DNA of 64,000 bases. It comes from Plasmodiophora brassicae. Taxonomy: Eukaryota > Endomyxa: Phytomyxea > Phytomyxea > Plasmodiophorida. Positions 1 through 10,387 of the stretch are shown here, piece by piece. The notes beneath the pieces were generated by a model. The model saw nothing but the letters and a program-made list of their open reading frames with translations. It was not told where the DNA came from and did no database searches. A program made the position numbers and the translations under genes. Numbering within the stretch: the first letter of the stretch is position 1; the number at the start of each line of letters is the position of its first letter. Location: positions 186,001 through 250,000 of the forward strand of contig CP145424.1 of NCBI GenBank assembly GCA_036867785.1, written 5' to 3'.

Positions 1-1157
1 TCGATTGCATTCTCTCGTGGCAACAGCCGACCGACGTCCACGGGGTGCAGGTGTTTCTCGGGTTCGCTAACTTCTATCGCAAGTTCGTTCCCCACTTCGC
101 AGAGCTGGCCTTACCGCTGACAAATCTCACGCGTGATAACGTGCCGTTTCGTTGGGATCAATCGGCAGACGCCGCATTCACGGCGCTCAAGGTTGCTTTC
201 ACGTCAGCCCCTGTCCTTGCTCATTTCGACCCAGATCGCCCGTGCGAAGTGGAAACGGATGCTTCCGATTTCGCGGTGGCAATGGTCTTGTCGCAGCGGG
301 GCCCCGATGATGAACTTCACCCGTTGGCATTCTTCTCGCGCAAGCTCGCGCCTACTGATATCAATTTTCCTATCTACGACAAGGAACTTCTCGCGGTCGT
401 CCAGACCTTCGAAAAGTGGCGTCAGTTCCTGGACTCATCGCGACACCAGACCGTCATCCACAGCGATCATCGGAATCTGGAATACTTCACCAGCACTCAC
501 AAACTGAATCGTCGTCAAGTCCGATGGTCCCAACTGCTTAACGAATTTGATTTCGTTATCCAACACCGACCAGGCCGTCTTCATGGCAAGGCGGACGCCC
601 TGACTCGTCGCCCCGAATACGCGCCTTCTGATCAGGATGAGGTTGTGCTCCAGCAGTCACTCCTGCTCCTTCCAGCGTCGCGGCTCGGGCCAGGACCCCT
701 ACAGGAGGTCCAGATCAACGTGGCCGATACTACAACCGACGCACTCCTCGATCGTATCCGCCGCAACCAAGCTTCCGACCCGTTTGTGTGCCGCACCCGT
801 CAGCGACTTCATCGTCCGAGCGGCCGCCACTTTAGCGTCCGAGACGACGTTCTATACCGTGGACATTCTGTGGTCGTCTCTGGCGATGACTGCAAACTGG
901 ACATTCTTCGCTCTTTCCACGATAATGTCACGGCGGGCCACCTCGGTATTCGGAAAACCGTGCAGTTAATTCGCCGCGAATTTTGGTGGCCGGGTTTGAC
1001 CCCTTTCGTAGCCCGTTACGTGCTCTCCTGCGATACGTGTCGTCGGACTAAGACGGCTCGGCACAAGCCCTTCGGATTACTCATGCCACTCCCTCTGCCG
1101 ACGACTCTTTGGCGGTCCATTTCCATGGACTTCGTGGTTAAGCTTCCCTGTTCGAAC

Positions 1158-1341
1158 TGTCGAACAACGTATCCACTACGACCAGCAGCACATGCCTGCA
1201 GCACGTGAACGCCGTCACGCACTCCGCGACTCCGTGCCCGCCGGCGTTGGCAACCGTTACACCGTCGGCGACTACGTCGCCACTGTAACGTCCGCCGCAC
1301 ACGCCGTACGTAATACATCCACTTCATTATTGTCCTTCTCA
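1158..1341 (+). repeat. Copia 5' LTR (184 bp)
   Basis: Direct repeat of 6210-6393, same length and, by eye, same sequence. It begins TG and ends CA and is preceded by CGAAC. Confidence 0.94.
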
Positions 1342-1384
1342 GATTAACAGTCGTATAGGCGCAGGCGCTGAGCCTCTACTCGCC

Positions 1385-4300
1385 ATGGCCGAGCGCCAGG
1401 CGACGCCTAACACGGATGACGACCCGCTGCGTCATCTGTCGCTCGAGGAGATCGACACCCGAATTGCCGAAGCGGAGGCAACGATCGCCAGGCAGGAGAA
1501 GATCGACCGTCTCCGTGTCCTGCAGCAGCAGCTGGCGCGTCCGACCAGCTGTCCATCGACCCCGGCCATGCCGATCATCGCCGAGGCGCACAGCCGAAGC
1601 GACGCAGGCCGACTGCCCATGCCCAAGTTCGAAGGTACTCCCGACTCGTTCACGTCCTGGGTTCAGACAGCTGCACTCTGGTTTCGCAATCGTGGGTACG
1701 CGGACGTCATCGGGATCAACGAAGATGGCTCGCCGACTGCGACAACCGGTACGGCACACGACCCAGCTCTCGAGGCAGCCGCGCGCGAGATTCTACTCGT
1801 CCACATGCTGGACCACAAGATCGCGTCCGCATTGTCTTTGTTTCAGGCAGGCTCGGCTGCCAAGTGCTGGCGCGTGCTGTTCCAGGCGTACAGCCCGTCG
1901 TCGCTGGCATCGGTCGTGCGCGCCGTCCGCGACCTCGTCACGGTCCAGCACATGCCCGGCGAGTCGGTCGCCACGTACGCCGCCCGAGTTCAAGCAGCGG
2001 CTCATCGCGTCCGGTCGACGGTACCGACCGAGATGCTGTCCCTCACCGACGCATTGGTCGCCGTCCTCATCTTGGCCAACGCATCATCCGATCTCGACGC
2101 CGTCGTCGCTGGCCTGCACAATCGTGCTCTGGACACGCTGCCCAGTGTCTCCGAGGTCGTCGGGTCGTTGACAAGCGAGGAGATCAGGGTCCAAGACGTG
2201 CGGGACCGACACGACGCGTTCCAAACGGCCAACCGCTCCAGTTGCGCCACATCGACGCGTCCCCGTGGACCACGACGCAACGAGTCCTGCGTCTTCCATC
2301 CCGGATCCAAGCACACTAACGGCGAATGCACGCTGCAACGACACATCTGGTACCGCGACAGCAACGCGAAAAGCAATACATCCTCACCAACGTCCAACGA
2401 GTATCCAACGTCTGGCGCTCATCCGATCGATCCGGCGCCCGAGCCGATGCGTGCTTTGTCGGCACGCCACGCCATCGACGTGTACGCGAACTCAGTAGGC
2501 CTACTGGACTCAGCGTGTTCCACGACGATGACGCCCCTGCGCCGACATCTCAGCTGCTATCGCCAAGGCACCGGACCGGAAGTTGAGCTAGCCGATCTGT
2601 CGCGTACGACCACTTCCGGTCGTGGCGTGACGTCATTCGGCATGGATGTCCAGGCGACGAGTATCGATTCGCTGCACGTTCCCCGACTTGGCCAAGCGCT
2701 AGTATCAGTTGGCCAGCTCACCAGATCAGGTCACAAGATCGTGTTCGACGGCGATACCGCGAAGATCTACTCGGGGGCCAACTGGACGGCGCCCGTCGGT
2801 CAGCCAGTGGCCGTCAGTCAACGAGGACACGATAACCTGTACCGGATTCCATTATCCGCTCCAACCTCCGCGCCCGGCACACTTCACTCTGCCCGAGTCT
2901 GCTCCTTGATCGCATCCAGCGTCTCATGCCGCGTCGCTAAGGTCACCGCCGCAGCTCCAGCTGTCTGGCACGCTCGAACCGGCCACCTGGGTTACGGCAA
3001 CCTGCGCATCCTGCACAAACGTTGTCGTGGCATGAAGTTCGACGGGCCAATCCCGAGGCCGCAAGATCGATGTCCATGCGCTGCATGTTTACTCGCCAAG
3101 GGCAAACGGTCATCATTCCCTCCCAGTACGTCGCGCGCGCGTCGTGTTGGCGATCTCGTCCATAGCGATCTGTCCGGACGGTGGCCTGTCGTCGGTGTCG
3201 GCGGCTTTGAGTACTACCAGACCATGCTGGACGATTCCTCTCGGTACCTGTCCGTCTATCTGCTACGTCGCAAATCGGAGGCGCTCGACGTCATCAAGCA
3301 CTATGACGCGCGTCTTCGCAACCAGGAAGGACGTGGTATCCGGACGTTCCAGACCGACGGTGGCGGCGAGTACAACTCCAAGGCGTGCGTCCTGTTCTAC
3401 AACGAGTCCGGCATCCTGCACCGCAAATCTGTCCCGTACACGCCCGAGCAGAACGGCCGCGCTGAAAGCGTCAACCACACGCTCTGCGGTATCGAAAGCT
3501 CAATCCGGTGCCACTCTCGCATGCCTGACTCCACGTGGCCCTGGTCGCTGTCCTACTCTGCGATACTGTACAACATCCACCCCAGATCAGTCCTTCCCGG
3601 GCGTCGCACATCGTTCGAGGCTGCTCGTCGCGCTCTACCTAACATCTCGGCCCTTCGTGTCTACGGTTGCGATGCCTATGCCATGCGACCGCATCCAGCC
3701 ACGAAGAAGCCGAGCAAGTTGGAGCCTCGTCGTGTTCGCGCTGTGTTTATCGGTTTCACGCCCGGCATGAAGGCTTGGCGGTTCTACGACGTGGACCGGG
3801 AAGACACGTTCGAGAGCACGACTGCCGAGTTCCTGGAGACCTCGTTCACATTCGGCTTTGGAAGATCCAGCCCTGCTAGTTCATCATCAGCGCCACCGTC
3901 CAGTCCCGAGTCGAGCTCTGCGCCGAACGTTGACACGATCGTCCCGACGCCCGTCTCTTCCGACGCCGTCATGGCACCTCTACCATCGACGTCAGCATCC
4001 TCTCTCGCAGCATCCCCTCCCGAGCCTCCGTCACCTGCCGCTGCGTCATCGCCTTCCGAGATCGTCCGACCGTCGCGCTCACCGTCTCCTGATGACGTAT
4101 CCACCGACGAAGATGATGATGACGCTGAAGATGATCCCGACTACGAAGGTTCGGCGTCCAGCAACGACTCTCCCAACGAAGCTGCCGACCCCGACGTCCA
4201 CGACAATTCCGATGCTGCTGATATCGTTGACCACAATGTCATCGACGTGCCACGCCCTCGCCGATCGAATCGTCGTCGTCAACCGCCTGGTGAATGGTGG

Positions 4301-6340
4301 AAGGCGCCGGAGGCGGCCAATCGTTCGTCGACACGGTGGTCCTCGACGGTCGACGCCTGGTTCCAGAATCCGACCCTAACGTTCCCGACACAGCGCCCTC
4401 CTCGTCGCTCCCGCCGACTGATCCGGCATTGGCAGCAGGTTGAGGAGCGCCGTCTGATCGATCAGGCCATCAGGTCCAACCGTCCGACATGTCGCGGCGC
4501 AGCTGCCAAGGCATGTCGAGCCAAGGTATCCGCCCCGATCGACCCAGCCCGTCTACCACGACCCGACCTGTCGAAGCTGAAAGCGACCGACATTCCCGTA
4601 CCCAACTCAATGGCCGATGCCCTCTCATCACCTTTCGCTGGCCACTGGTGGGACGCCGCCGTCACCCAGATGGCAACACTGGACGCCAAGGACACGTTCG
4701 GCCCGCTAATCGACCTGCCGAAAAGTAAGATCGCTGTTGGCGCCAAGTGGGTGTTCCGAGTGAAGTCCTCGCTCAGTGGCAACGGTGGCATCCGCAAGTT
4801 CACCGCCCGACTCTGTGCTCAGGGCTTCCGACAACGCCCCGGCATCGACTTCGACGATACGTTCGCGCCGACCGCCCGTGCCACTGCGTTCCTCGTTATC
4901 CTAGCGCTCGCGGCGCAGCACGGCCTGCATCTTCGCCAGGTCGACTGGGTGGCCGCATACCTGAACGCCGACATGCTCCATGATGTTTACATTCGTCAGC
5001 CGGATGGCTTCACCGATCATCACGTCCCGTACCGAGTTCGTCAACTGCAAAAGGCCCTTTATGGAACGAAACAAGGCGCCGAACGTTGGTACAAGACGCT
5101 TCGGGAGATGCTGTTATCACTCGGATTCGAATCGATCATCGCGGACCCCTGCGTCTTCCGGTACGATCGCGATGGAAAGTTCATGATCATGTCGGTGCAC
5201 ACCGACGACGGTCTGCTGGCGTACAATGACGTCCCGTTCGCGGAATCCGTTCTCGAGAAGCTCTCCACGATGGCCGAGATCACCGATCAAGGTGAACCGT
5301 CGACCCTGCTTGGCATGCGCATCCGACGCGAACCTGGCACCGGCGCCATCACCCTTGACCAAGCCGAGTACATCGAGAAGGTGTTGAGCGACTTCAACAT
5401 GTCGCATTGTCATCCGGTCGACACGCCGCACCAGCCTGGCGTTCACCTATCAACGACAATGAGTCCACAAAGCGACCTCGACCGTGACGAAATGGCGACC
5501 AAGCCGTACCTCAAACTTATTGGCTGCCTGACATGGCTCGCCCATCGATGCCGTCCCGACATCGCGTACATAACGAATGTACTGGCCCAATTCTCCTCGA
5601 ATCCCGGCATCCAGCATTGGCGTGCGGGGCAACGCGTTCTTAAGTACCTCGCCGGCACCATGACGCACGGCATCCGATACGAACGCCAGCCCGAAGATCG
5701 TCTGATCGCATACGCCGACGCTGATTGGGCATCCGACCCTGACACGCGACGGTCGCGCTCCGGCCACATCATCCTGCTGGCTGGCGGCCCCGTGCACTGG
5801 CAGTCACGTCGCCAAGACCTGGGCGCAGTCAAAGTTAGCTTATCGTCCACACATGCAGAGATCAAGTCGCTGTGTGCTGTTACCCGCCAGTTGGCCTGGA
5901 TCCGGTCATTCCTGACCGAAATCGGCTTCGCACGCTCCAGTCCGACGATCGTATACGAGGACAATCAAGGCGCGAAGGCCTGGTCTGGCTATCGTCGGAT
6001 GGATGATCGCACGAAGGACATCGAGGTGCAGTTTCACTACACCCGGGAGGCCGTCGAGGCCAGTTTGATCGTGGTCCACAAGTGCCCGTCCGCCGAGATG
6101 GCTGCAGACTACCTCACGAAGCCCGCTCTCAGCACCTCGTATCATGCGAACCTGCTCCTGGCCGGCATCATCGACACAAGTCCCAGGCCGTGTGCTGCTG
6201 GAGGGGGCGTGTCGAACAACGTATCCACTACGACCAGCAGCACATGCCTGCAGCACGTGAACGCCGTCACGCACTCCGCGACTCCGTGCCCGCCGGCGTT
6301 GGCAACCGTTACACCGTCGGCGACTACGTCGCCACTGTAA
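1385..6340 (+). CDS. Copia Gag-Pol polyprotein (1651 aa)
   Basis: Single open frame with the copia order of domains. N-terminal Gag of about 300 residues is followed by a Cys/His-rich stretch near residue 300-315. An aspartic protease region begins near residue 370 and a pre-integrase domain (HARTGHLGYGNL) near 530. The integrase core lies at about 580-750. An acidic, Ser/Pro-rich linker covers 820-1000. Reverse transcriptase (AKWVFRVK, LRQVDWVAAYLNAD, HTDDGL) lies at about 1110-1330, and RNase H (YADADWASDPDTRRS, STHAEIKSL) at about 1440-1570. Integrase preceding RT separates copia from gypsy. The polyprotein would be cut by its own protease inside virus-like particles. The element appears whole. 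Confidence 0.93.
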   Translation: MAERQATPNTDDDPLRHLSLEEIDTRIAEAEATIARQEKIDRLRVLQQQLARPTSCPSTPAMPIIAEAHSRSDAGRLPMPKFEGTPDSFTSWVQTAALWFRNRGYADVIGINEDGSPTATTGTAHDPALEAAAREILLVHMLDHKIASALSLFQAGSAAKCWRVLFQAYSPSSLASVVRAVRDLVTVQHMPGESVATYAARVQAAAHRVRSTVPTEMLSLTDALVAVLILANASSDLDAVVAGLHNRALDTLPSVSEVVGSLTSEEIRVQDVRDRHDAFQTANRSSCATSTRPRGPRRNESCVFHPGSKHTNGECTLQRHIWYRDSNAKSNTSSPTSNEYPTSGAHPIDPAPEPMRALSARHAIDVYANSVGLLDSACSTTMTPLRRHLSCYRQGTGPEVELADLSRTTTSGRGVTSFGMDVQATSIDSLHVPRLGQALVSVGQLTRSGHKIVFDGDTAKIYSGANWTAPVGQPVAVSQRGHDNLYRIPLSAPTSAPGTLHSARVCSLIASSVSCRVAKVTAAAPAVWHARTGHLGYGNLRILHKRCRGMKFDGPIPRPQDRCPCAACLLAKGKRSSFPPSTSRARRVGDLVHSDLSGRWPVVGVGGFEYYQTMLDDSSRYLSVYLLRRKSEALDVIKHYDARLRNQEGRGIRTFQTDGGGEYNSKACVLFYNESGILHRKSVPYTPEQNGRAESVNHTLCGIESSIRCHSRMPDSTWPWSLSYSAILYNIHPRSVLPGRRTSFEAARRALPNISALRVYGCDAYAMRPHPATKKPSKLEPRRVRAVFIGFTPGMKAWRFYDVDREDTFESTTAEFLETSFTFGFGRSSPASSSSAPPSSPESSSAPNVDTIVPTPVSSDAVMAPLPSTSASSLAASPPEPPSPAAASSPSEIVRPSRSPSPDDVSTDEDDDDAEDDPDYEGSASSNDSPNEAADPDVHDNSDAADIVDHNVIDVPRPRRSNRRRQPPGEWWKAPEAANRSSTRWSSTVDAWFQNPTLTFPTQRPPRRSRRLIRHWQQVEERRLIDQAIRSNRPTCRGAAAKACRAKVSAPIDPARLPRPDLSKLKATDIPVPNSMADALSSPFAGHWWDAAVTQMATLDAKDTFGPLIDLPKSKIAVGAKWVFRVKSSLSGNGGIRKFTARLCAQGFRQRPGIDFDDTFAPTARATAFLVILALAAQHGLHLRQVDWVAAYLNADMLHDVYIRQPDGFTDHHVPYRVRQLQKALYGTKQGAERWYKTLREMLLSLGFESIIADPCVFRYDRDGKFMIMSVHTDDGLLAYNDVPFAESVLEKLSTMAEITDQGEPSTLLGMRIRREPGTGAITLDQAEYIEKVLSDFNMSHCHPVDTPHQPGVHLSTTMSPQSDLDRDEMATKPYLKLIGCLTWLAHRCRPDIAYITNVLAQFSSNPGIQHWRAGQRVLKYLAGTMTHGIRYERQPEDRLIAYADADWASDPDTRRSRSGHIILLAGGPVHWQSRRQDLGAVKVSLSSTHAEIKSLCAVTRQLAWIRSFLTEIGFARSSPTIVYEDNQGAKAWSGYRRMDDRTKDIEVQFHYTREAVEASLIVVHKCPSAEMAADYLTKPALSTSYHANLLLAGIIDTSPRPCAAGGGVSNNVSTTTSSTCLQHVNAVTHSATPCPPALATVTPSATTSPL

Positions 6341-6393
6341 CGTCCGCCGCACACGCCGTACGTAATACATCCACTTCATTATTGTCCTTCTCA
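6210..6393 (+). repeat. Copia 3' LTR (184 bp)
   Basis: Direct repeat of 1158-1341, followed by the CGAAC target duplication. The gag-pol frame terminates inside this LTR. Confidence 0.94.
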
Positions 6394-7482
6394 CGAACGG
6401 GTATGACTCCATCCTCGTCGTCGTTGACCGCCTCTCCAAGATGGCGCATTTTATTCCTTGCAACGAAACAATATCATCTGTTGACCTTGCTGCCTTGTTT
6501 CTGGCAAATATCTTCCGCTTACATGGCCTCCCTGACGATATCGTGTCGGACCGAGGGCCTCAGTTCATCGCTAAGTTCTGGAAGCAACTTCTCATACGTC
6601 TCGGCGTGCAACGCAACCTGTCTTCTTCGCGGCACCCAGAATCCGATGGCCAAACCGAGCGGGTGAACCAAGTCATGGAACAGTATCTCCGTGCGTACGT
6701 CAACTACTTACAAGACGACTGGCAGCCGCTCCTTGCCGTAGCTGAATTTTCGTACAACAATGCAGACCATACCGCGACAGGTATGTCACCGTTTTTCGCG
6801 AACTATGGCTACCACCCACGTGTGATGGACGTGCAACCTCGACCGTCTACCAGCGCCAATCCGACTGCCGACGAGCGCGCTGAGTCCTTGCAGAGGATTC
6901 GCAACTTCTTGACCCGTCAACTGACTCGAGCTTCTGCCGATTCCAAACGATTCGCCGACGCGAAGCGGCAAACATCTCCGAAGTTTCAGGTGGGCGACTT
7001 AGTGATGCTACGTCGCGGCTCCCTGAAAACTCTGCGACCCTGCGCGAAGCTCGACTACCAATTTTTAGGGCCATTCCCTATCAGCCAACTCGTCAATCCG
7101 GTTGCTTTTCAACTCGACCTTCCTGCCGAGTTCCGTATCCACAATGTATTTCATGTATCTCAACTCGAGCCTTACGTCGCCAACCTTATCCCTGGTCGCA
7201 CTCAACCTCCTCCTCCACCGATTCTTCTCGCGGATGACGATGCTCCCCTCTTCATCGTTCACGATGTCCTCGATTCTCGATATCGCCGTTCCCGATTGGA
7301 ATATTTGATCGACTGGGAAGGGTACCCGCCTTCTGAACGCACGTGGGAACCCGCAGGAGAACTACACGGTACAGGTGGGCTCAACGAATTGTTGGTTAAC
7401 TTCCACGCTCGGTACCCAACCAAGCCGGGGCCGAAGTGGCGAAAGCCACCCCGCCGGCCGGCCCGATGACAGGGGACTATAC

Positions 7483-7616
7483 TGTTATGGCACGGCCGCG
7501 ACGGGGGTCGCGCAGCCGCGCAGTTTGAATAAACGTCCACGGCAACCGACGGCTTCGGCAGTCGGTTAATTCCGTGTTGTGGAGACAATAGTCGTCCGTC
7601 GTGTCGTCTCCTGACA
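7483..7616 (+). repeat. 3' LTR of gypsy A (134 bp)
   Basis: Starts TGTTATGG and ends CTCCTGACA. It reads the same as the two LTRs of gypsy B at 17556-17689 and 23261-23394 in reverse complement, and contains an AATAAA polyadenylation-like signal near 7530. The purine-rich stretch ACAGGGGA just upstream (about 7468-7476) is the probable polypurine tract. Confidence 0.92.
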
Positions 7617-7621
7617 CCTAT

Positions 7622-8182
7622 TTGTACGTTCACAGAAGGCGTTATGTTCTGACGAGCTCCGAACAGGGCATCGAGGCGAGCATAGCCGAAGCATTGACGT
7701 TCGCGCTTCTCTTCGATGCTTTTGACGCCCTTCTTCAGGTCTGCCTCGCACAGACCATAGCCAGTCTCATTGCTTTCGTGACGGACGCCTTTGTAAGTCT
7801 TCAGAATTGACTCGTAACGGCGCTTTGCGTCCATTGGCGCCCATTCCCGTTCAGGATGATGGCGGTTGACAAACTGCGCCAGCTCCTGGTAGGCATGCGT
7901 CTTGCTGACCGCTTTTCCAGATTCAACAGGTCCTACAAGGCAGCGCGTCATAGATTAGCACTGTAACCAAATAAACGACATTCGTTAACGCCTACCTTTG
8001 ACATTTCCCGTTATCAATCGAAAATTGTCTGGGTCTTCGAGCCATCTAATAACCAGGTCCTTTTCAAACGACGAAAGGCGCTTTCGTTGCTGCCCGGGCT
8101 GCTGGGACGACGACGCTTTGGACAACGACGCCGGCATCGCGACTACCCAAGTAAGAACATGCGCCACTGCGGCTTCCGCCAA
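7622..8182 (-). pseudogene. SANT/Myb-like DNA-binding protein gene, 3' part cut off by gypsy A
   Basis: Two exons on the minus strand, 8182-7996 and 7932-7622, joined over a 63-nt GT-AG intron (7995-7933). The join gives a smooth frame through LITGNVKGPVESGKAV. The product contains SSFEKDLVIRWLEDPDNF, then YQELAQFVNRHHPEREW, KRRYESILKTYKGVRHE and YARLDALFGARQNI. From memory this pattern occurs in repeated SANT/Myb-like ORFs of fungi and oomycetes, some linked to transposons; that family link is not proven here. The reading frame runs directly into the 3' LTR of gypsy A at 7616, so the native C-terminus has been displaced. Function is unknown beyond probable DNA binding. It may itself belong to an older mobile element. 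Confidence 0.6.
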
Positions 8183-8419
8183 AAATTGCTTCTACGGCAG
8201 GCTCGGATCGGTAAACAGTTTGCTTCTGACCCCGCTTGCTTCAAACGCGTAAGGTTAATTCTGACGACCCTCATTGATGGATATAGAGCGAAGATATTGG
8301 GTGTGACGGGCAACGTCGTAGACGTGAGACGCGGTGCACGTTACATCATCGCGGGCGGCGCTGACACCAGACTTGCGGAGTGCGTGGCAGCGTCGGTGTG
8401 CTGCACGAGTGTGCTGCTG

Positions 8420-9205
8420 GATATGGAGTTCGACACATACGACAGCAGAAACAACCTTACCCACCCCCTGCTGAACCGCGCCCGATCTGGACACTGCGGC
8501 GCCAGACAGTACCTCTTCAACATTAGCCAAAACATTGCCGGAGAATCATCCCAATGCCGACACTGCGGGAGCGCAACGGAAACCATTGAGCATCAACTTC
8601 TGCACTGCACCGCACTGCGCCACAAACTGCATCAAGAACAGAACGTGTACGCACGATTATGGAAAAACTCCTTCACAGAAGCTCTCTGGAAAGTGCCTAT
8701 ACATTTAACAACACGCCAAGACCACCAACACAACCAAGAACGAAGAACATTGTCCGTTCTGTTGTGCGAGCAACGAAATCCCACGGTAAAGTTTCACTGC
8801 CCCGCCAAGGACACAGGGCCTAAATGTTATGGGTGCCCGACAGCCCAGTAATTGTCGCCTAGGAGTTTTCTTACGGGATCACTTGAGCACGTTGGAAGAC
8901 GAAGGGGCGCCTGTAAAATAGGTGACCACTTCCCACAAGGGGGTGGATGTCGTCAGTAGTATAGGCAGATCAACCACAGTGAGGGAGATCAAAGTCTACG
9001 AACCTTTGGGGTGCCCATCGAGCCCTCAGACTCGCCCTGGAGTCGCCGACCTGCGTGATCCCAGCACAAAGGTGACAGGCCGGCACTGCCAGGCCGGGAG
9101 AAGCTTATGTTCTGGAAGCTGATCCTACGGTCCTCGGACCCGAGACCGAGGCGCCTGCTTGAAAAGCGCGAAACACAACTAAACTACACTAAACTAAACT
9201 AAAGA
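8420..9205 (+). mobile_element. LINE (non-LTR retrotransposon) 3' fragment
   Basis: An open stretch ending at 8851 contains LLNRARSGHCGARQYLFNI, then CRHCGSATETIEHQLLHC. This Cys/His pattern (CxxC...HxxxxC) after an RSGH motif is the zinc-binding tail found after the RT/RNase H of many LINEs. A roughly 350-bp GC-rich 3' UTR follows. It ends in a short tandem tail of ACTAA-type units (about 9178-9203), typical of LINE 3' ends. The RT itself is missing, as expected from 5' truncation on insertion. The left border is uncertain; upstream sequence belongs to the 5' flank of the SANT-like gene. Confidence 0.62.
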
Positions 9206-9370
9206 CGTTTTTGGTTGCTCCCGTTTGACGAAAGACTTCATCGAGAACTGGTAACCCGTGTCCGTTGACCTGTCGTGACGAAGCACTACAGTTCGTGTGG
9301 ACGGCAGCAACCAAGGGCGGCGTTGCCCTTCCTGTTCTGCCAGTTATGATTCGTCTGCTGGAGACTCTTA

Positions 9371-9902
9371 GGGCATCTCCAACGCTAGGGGCTATTCTAT
9401 TGCTATCGCGGCCTCCGGAAGTAAAAATAGCCCCGCTTAGAAACTCCGGACACATTGCTACCCACCGCGTGTCACGACTGGCATCCGTTTATAGCTGTTG
9501 GCAAGCGGCGTCGTAATTGGGCGCCGCTGCCAGACCAAATAAATGTCCGTGACGGTGGCCGACGTCAGTCGGCTAATGTCCTGTTAGCCCCAACATCGTG
9601 TTGTGCCTAACACCGCGGCAGCTGTCAAACGCTATCGCTATCCAATGGATCCTCGTGATAAACGACTGCCAGCCAATGCCGCCCCCGAGCCGGCTCCCCA
9701 CCTCTAATTTGGGAGCCACCATGCGGGGCGCAAATCGGCTTAGAACTCCGTAGCGACGGACCTCCAGTCCTTGCTGTTTCGTCCGAAATAGCAAGGATCG
9801 CGGACATTCTATCCTATCGATAGCAATTTGGTCCGCGGTGGGAGGGATAGAAACGTTCTATCAAGGTTAGAAATAGCAATAGCAACCGCGTTGGAGATGT
9901 CC
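9371..9902. mobile_element. PIF/Harbinger-type MITE (532 bp)
   Basis: The ends form an imperfect inverted repeat: GGGCATCTCCAACGC on the left and the reverse complement GCGTTGGAGATGTCC on the right. Both are followed inward by short tracts rich in ATAGCAATAG/CTATTGCTAT. TTA is present immediately outside both ends (9368-9370 and 9903-9905), matching the TWA target preference of PIF/Harbinger. No transposase frame is present, so it is non-autonomous. The interior holds no convincing gene. Confidence 0.78.
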
Positions 9903-9905
9903 TTA

Positions 9906-10385
9906 GGCTACGACTTGTTTCCAAATCGCAAAGTGTCGGGTGGTGCGAGAGCGTCATCCGCGACCGTACCAACCAGGCACCATTATCCTGAAACACGTCC
10001 TTACCGATGCGAACATCTACGATATGTTATCCCGGATAAATTGTACTTGCTCCAACACTGTGTTCTGAAGATCAGCAACGAGGCCGTCGTCGAGGGAATG
10101 GGGCGTGTCATCAATCGACACGCAGCTGCCGGCCGTCATCTGTCGCCAGAGACTGTGGCCGACAAAGCCTTCATTGATTACAATGGCCCGGTACCCACAA
10201 AAGCCGATGGCATTCTCAATGGCGCTCTCGACATCTACTTTAAGGGCAACGAGCACCATTTTCCCAGTCCTCCTTAAAAGGACGGACGTCTCACTTCGCG
10301 GTAACAGGAAAAGTTGTCTCCCGCTTGCTTGCCCGTCGCGATGCGAAGATCCCGACATTAGAGGACAAATGAACCTTCCGATCAT
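9906..10385 (+). other. Unassigned stretch with an open coding-like fragment
   Basis: A frame open to 10277 encodes KLYLLQHCVLKISNEAVVEG, then RHLSPETVADKAFIDYNGP and LDIYFKGNEHHF. It has the amino-acid texture of real protein and I suspect a repeat-associated ORF remnant, but I cannot name the family. No start, splice sites or neighbour support a host gene. The stretch lies between two MITEs and is probably remnant DNA. Confidence 0.3.
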
Positions 10386-10387
10386 TA

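Larger units (their letters stand above)
1158..6393 (+). mobile_element. Full-length Ty1/copia retrotransposon inserted in gypsy A
   Basis: The element is bounded by two 184-bp LTRs that I read as identical, each starting TGTCGAACAACG and ending CCTTCTCA. It is flanked by a 5-bp target duplication CGAAC at 1153-1157 and 6394-6398. Gypsy copy B carries the uninterrupted site (TTCGAACGGG in its reverse complement near 18770), which confirms the exact insertion point. A G-rich run (GGAGGGGGCG) abuts the 3' LTR as the polypurine tract. One long open frame spans the interior, so the element looks whole. Identical LTRs mean a very recent insertion. Confidence 0.95.
1..7616 (+). mobile_element. Gypsy/chromovirus LTR retrotransposon A (left end outside window)
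   Basis: Ty3/gypsy element entering the window inside its reverse transcriptase region. Visible parts in order are RT/RNase H (residues such as FGFANFYRKFVPHF-type connection and the DASDFAVAMVLSQ RNase H start), zinc-binding and core integrase, and a C-terminal chromodomain near 7250-7400 (LEYLIDWEGYPPSERTWEP), which places it among chromoviruses. It ends in a 134-bp LTR (TG...CA). It is split by a complete copia element at 1158-6393; apart from that the visible part looks whole. The base after the LTR begins CCTAT, the likely target duplication, but its partner lies outside the window. A near-identical inverted copy (element B) lies about 10 kb away, so A is young. It inserted into a SANT-like gene on the opposite strand. 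Confidence 0.93.
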
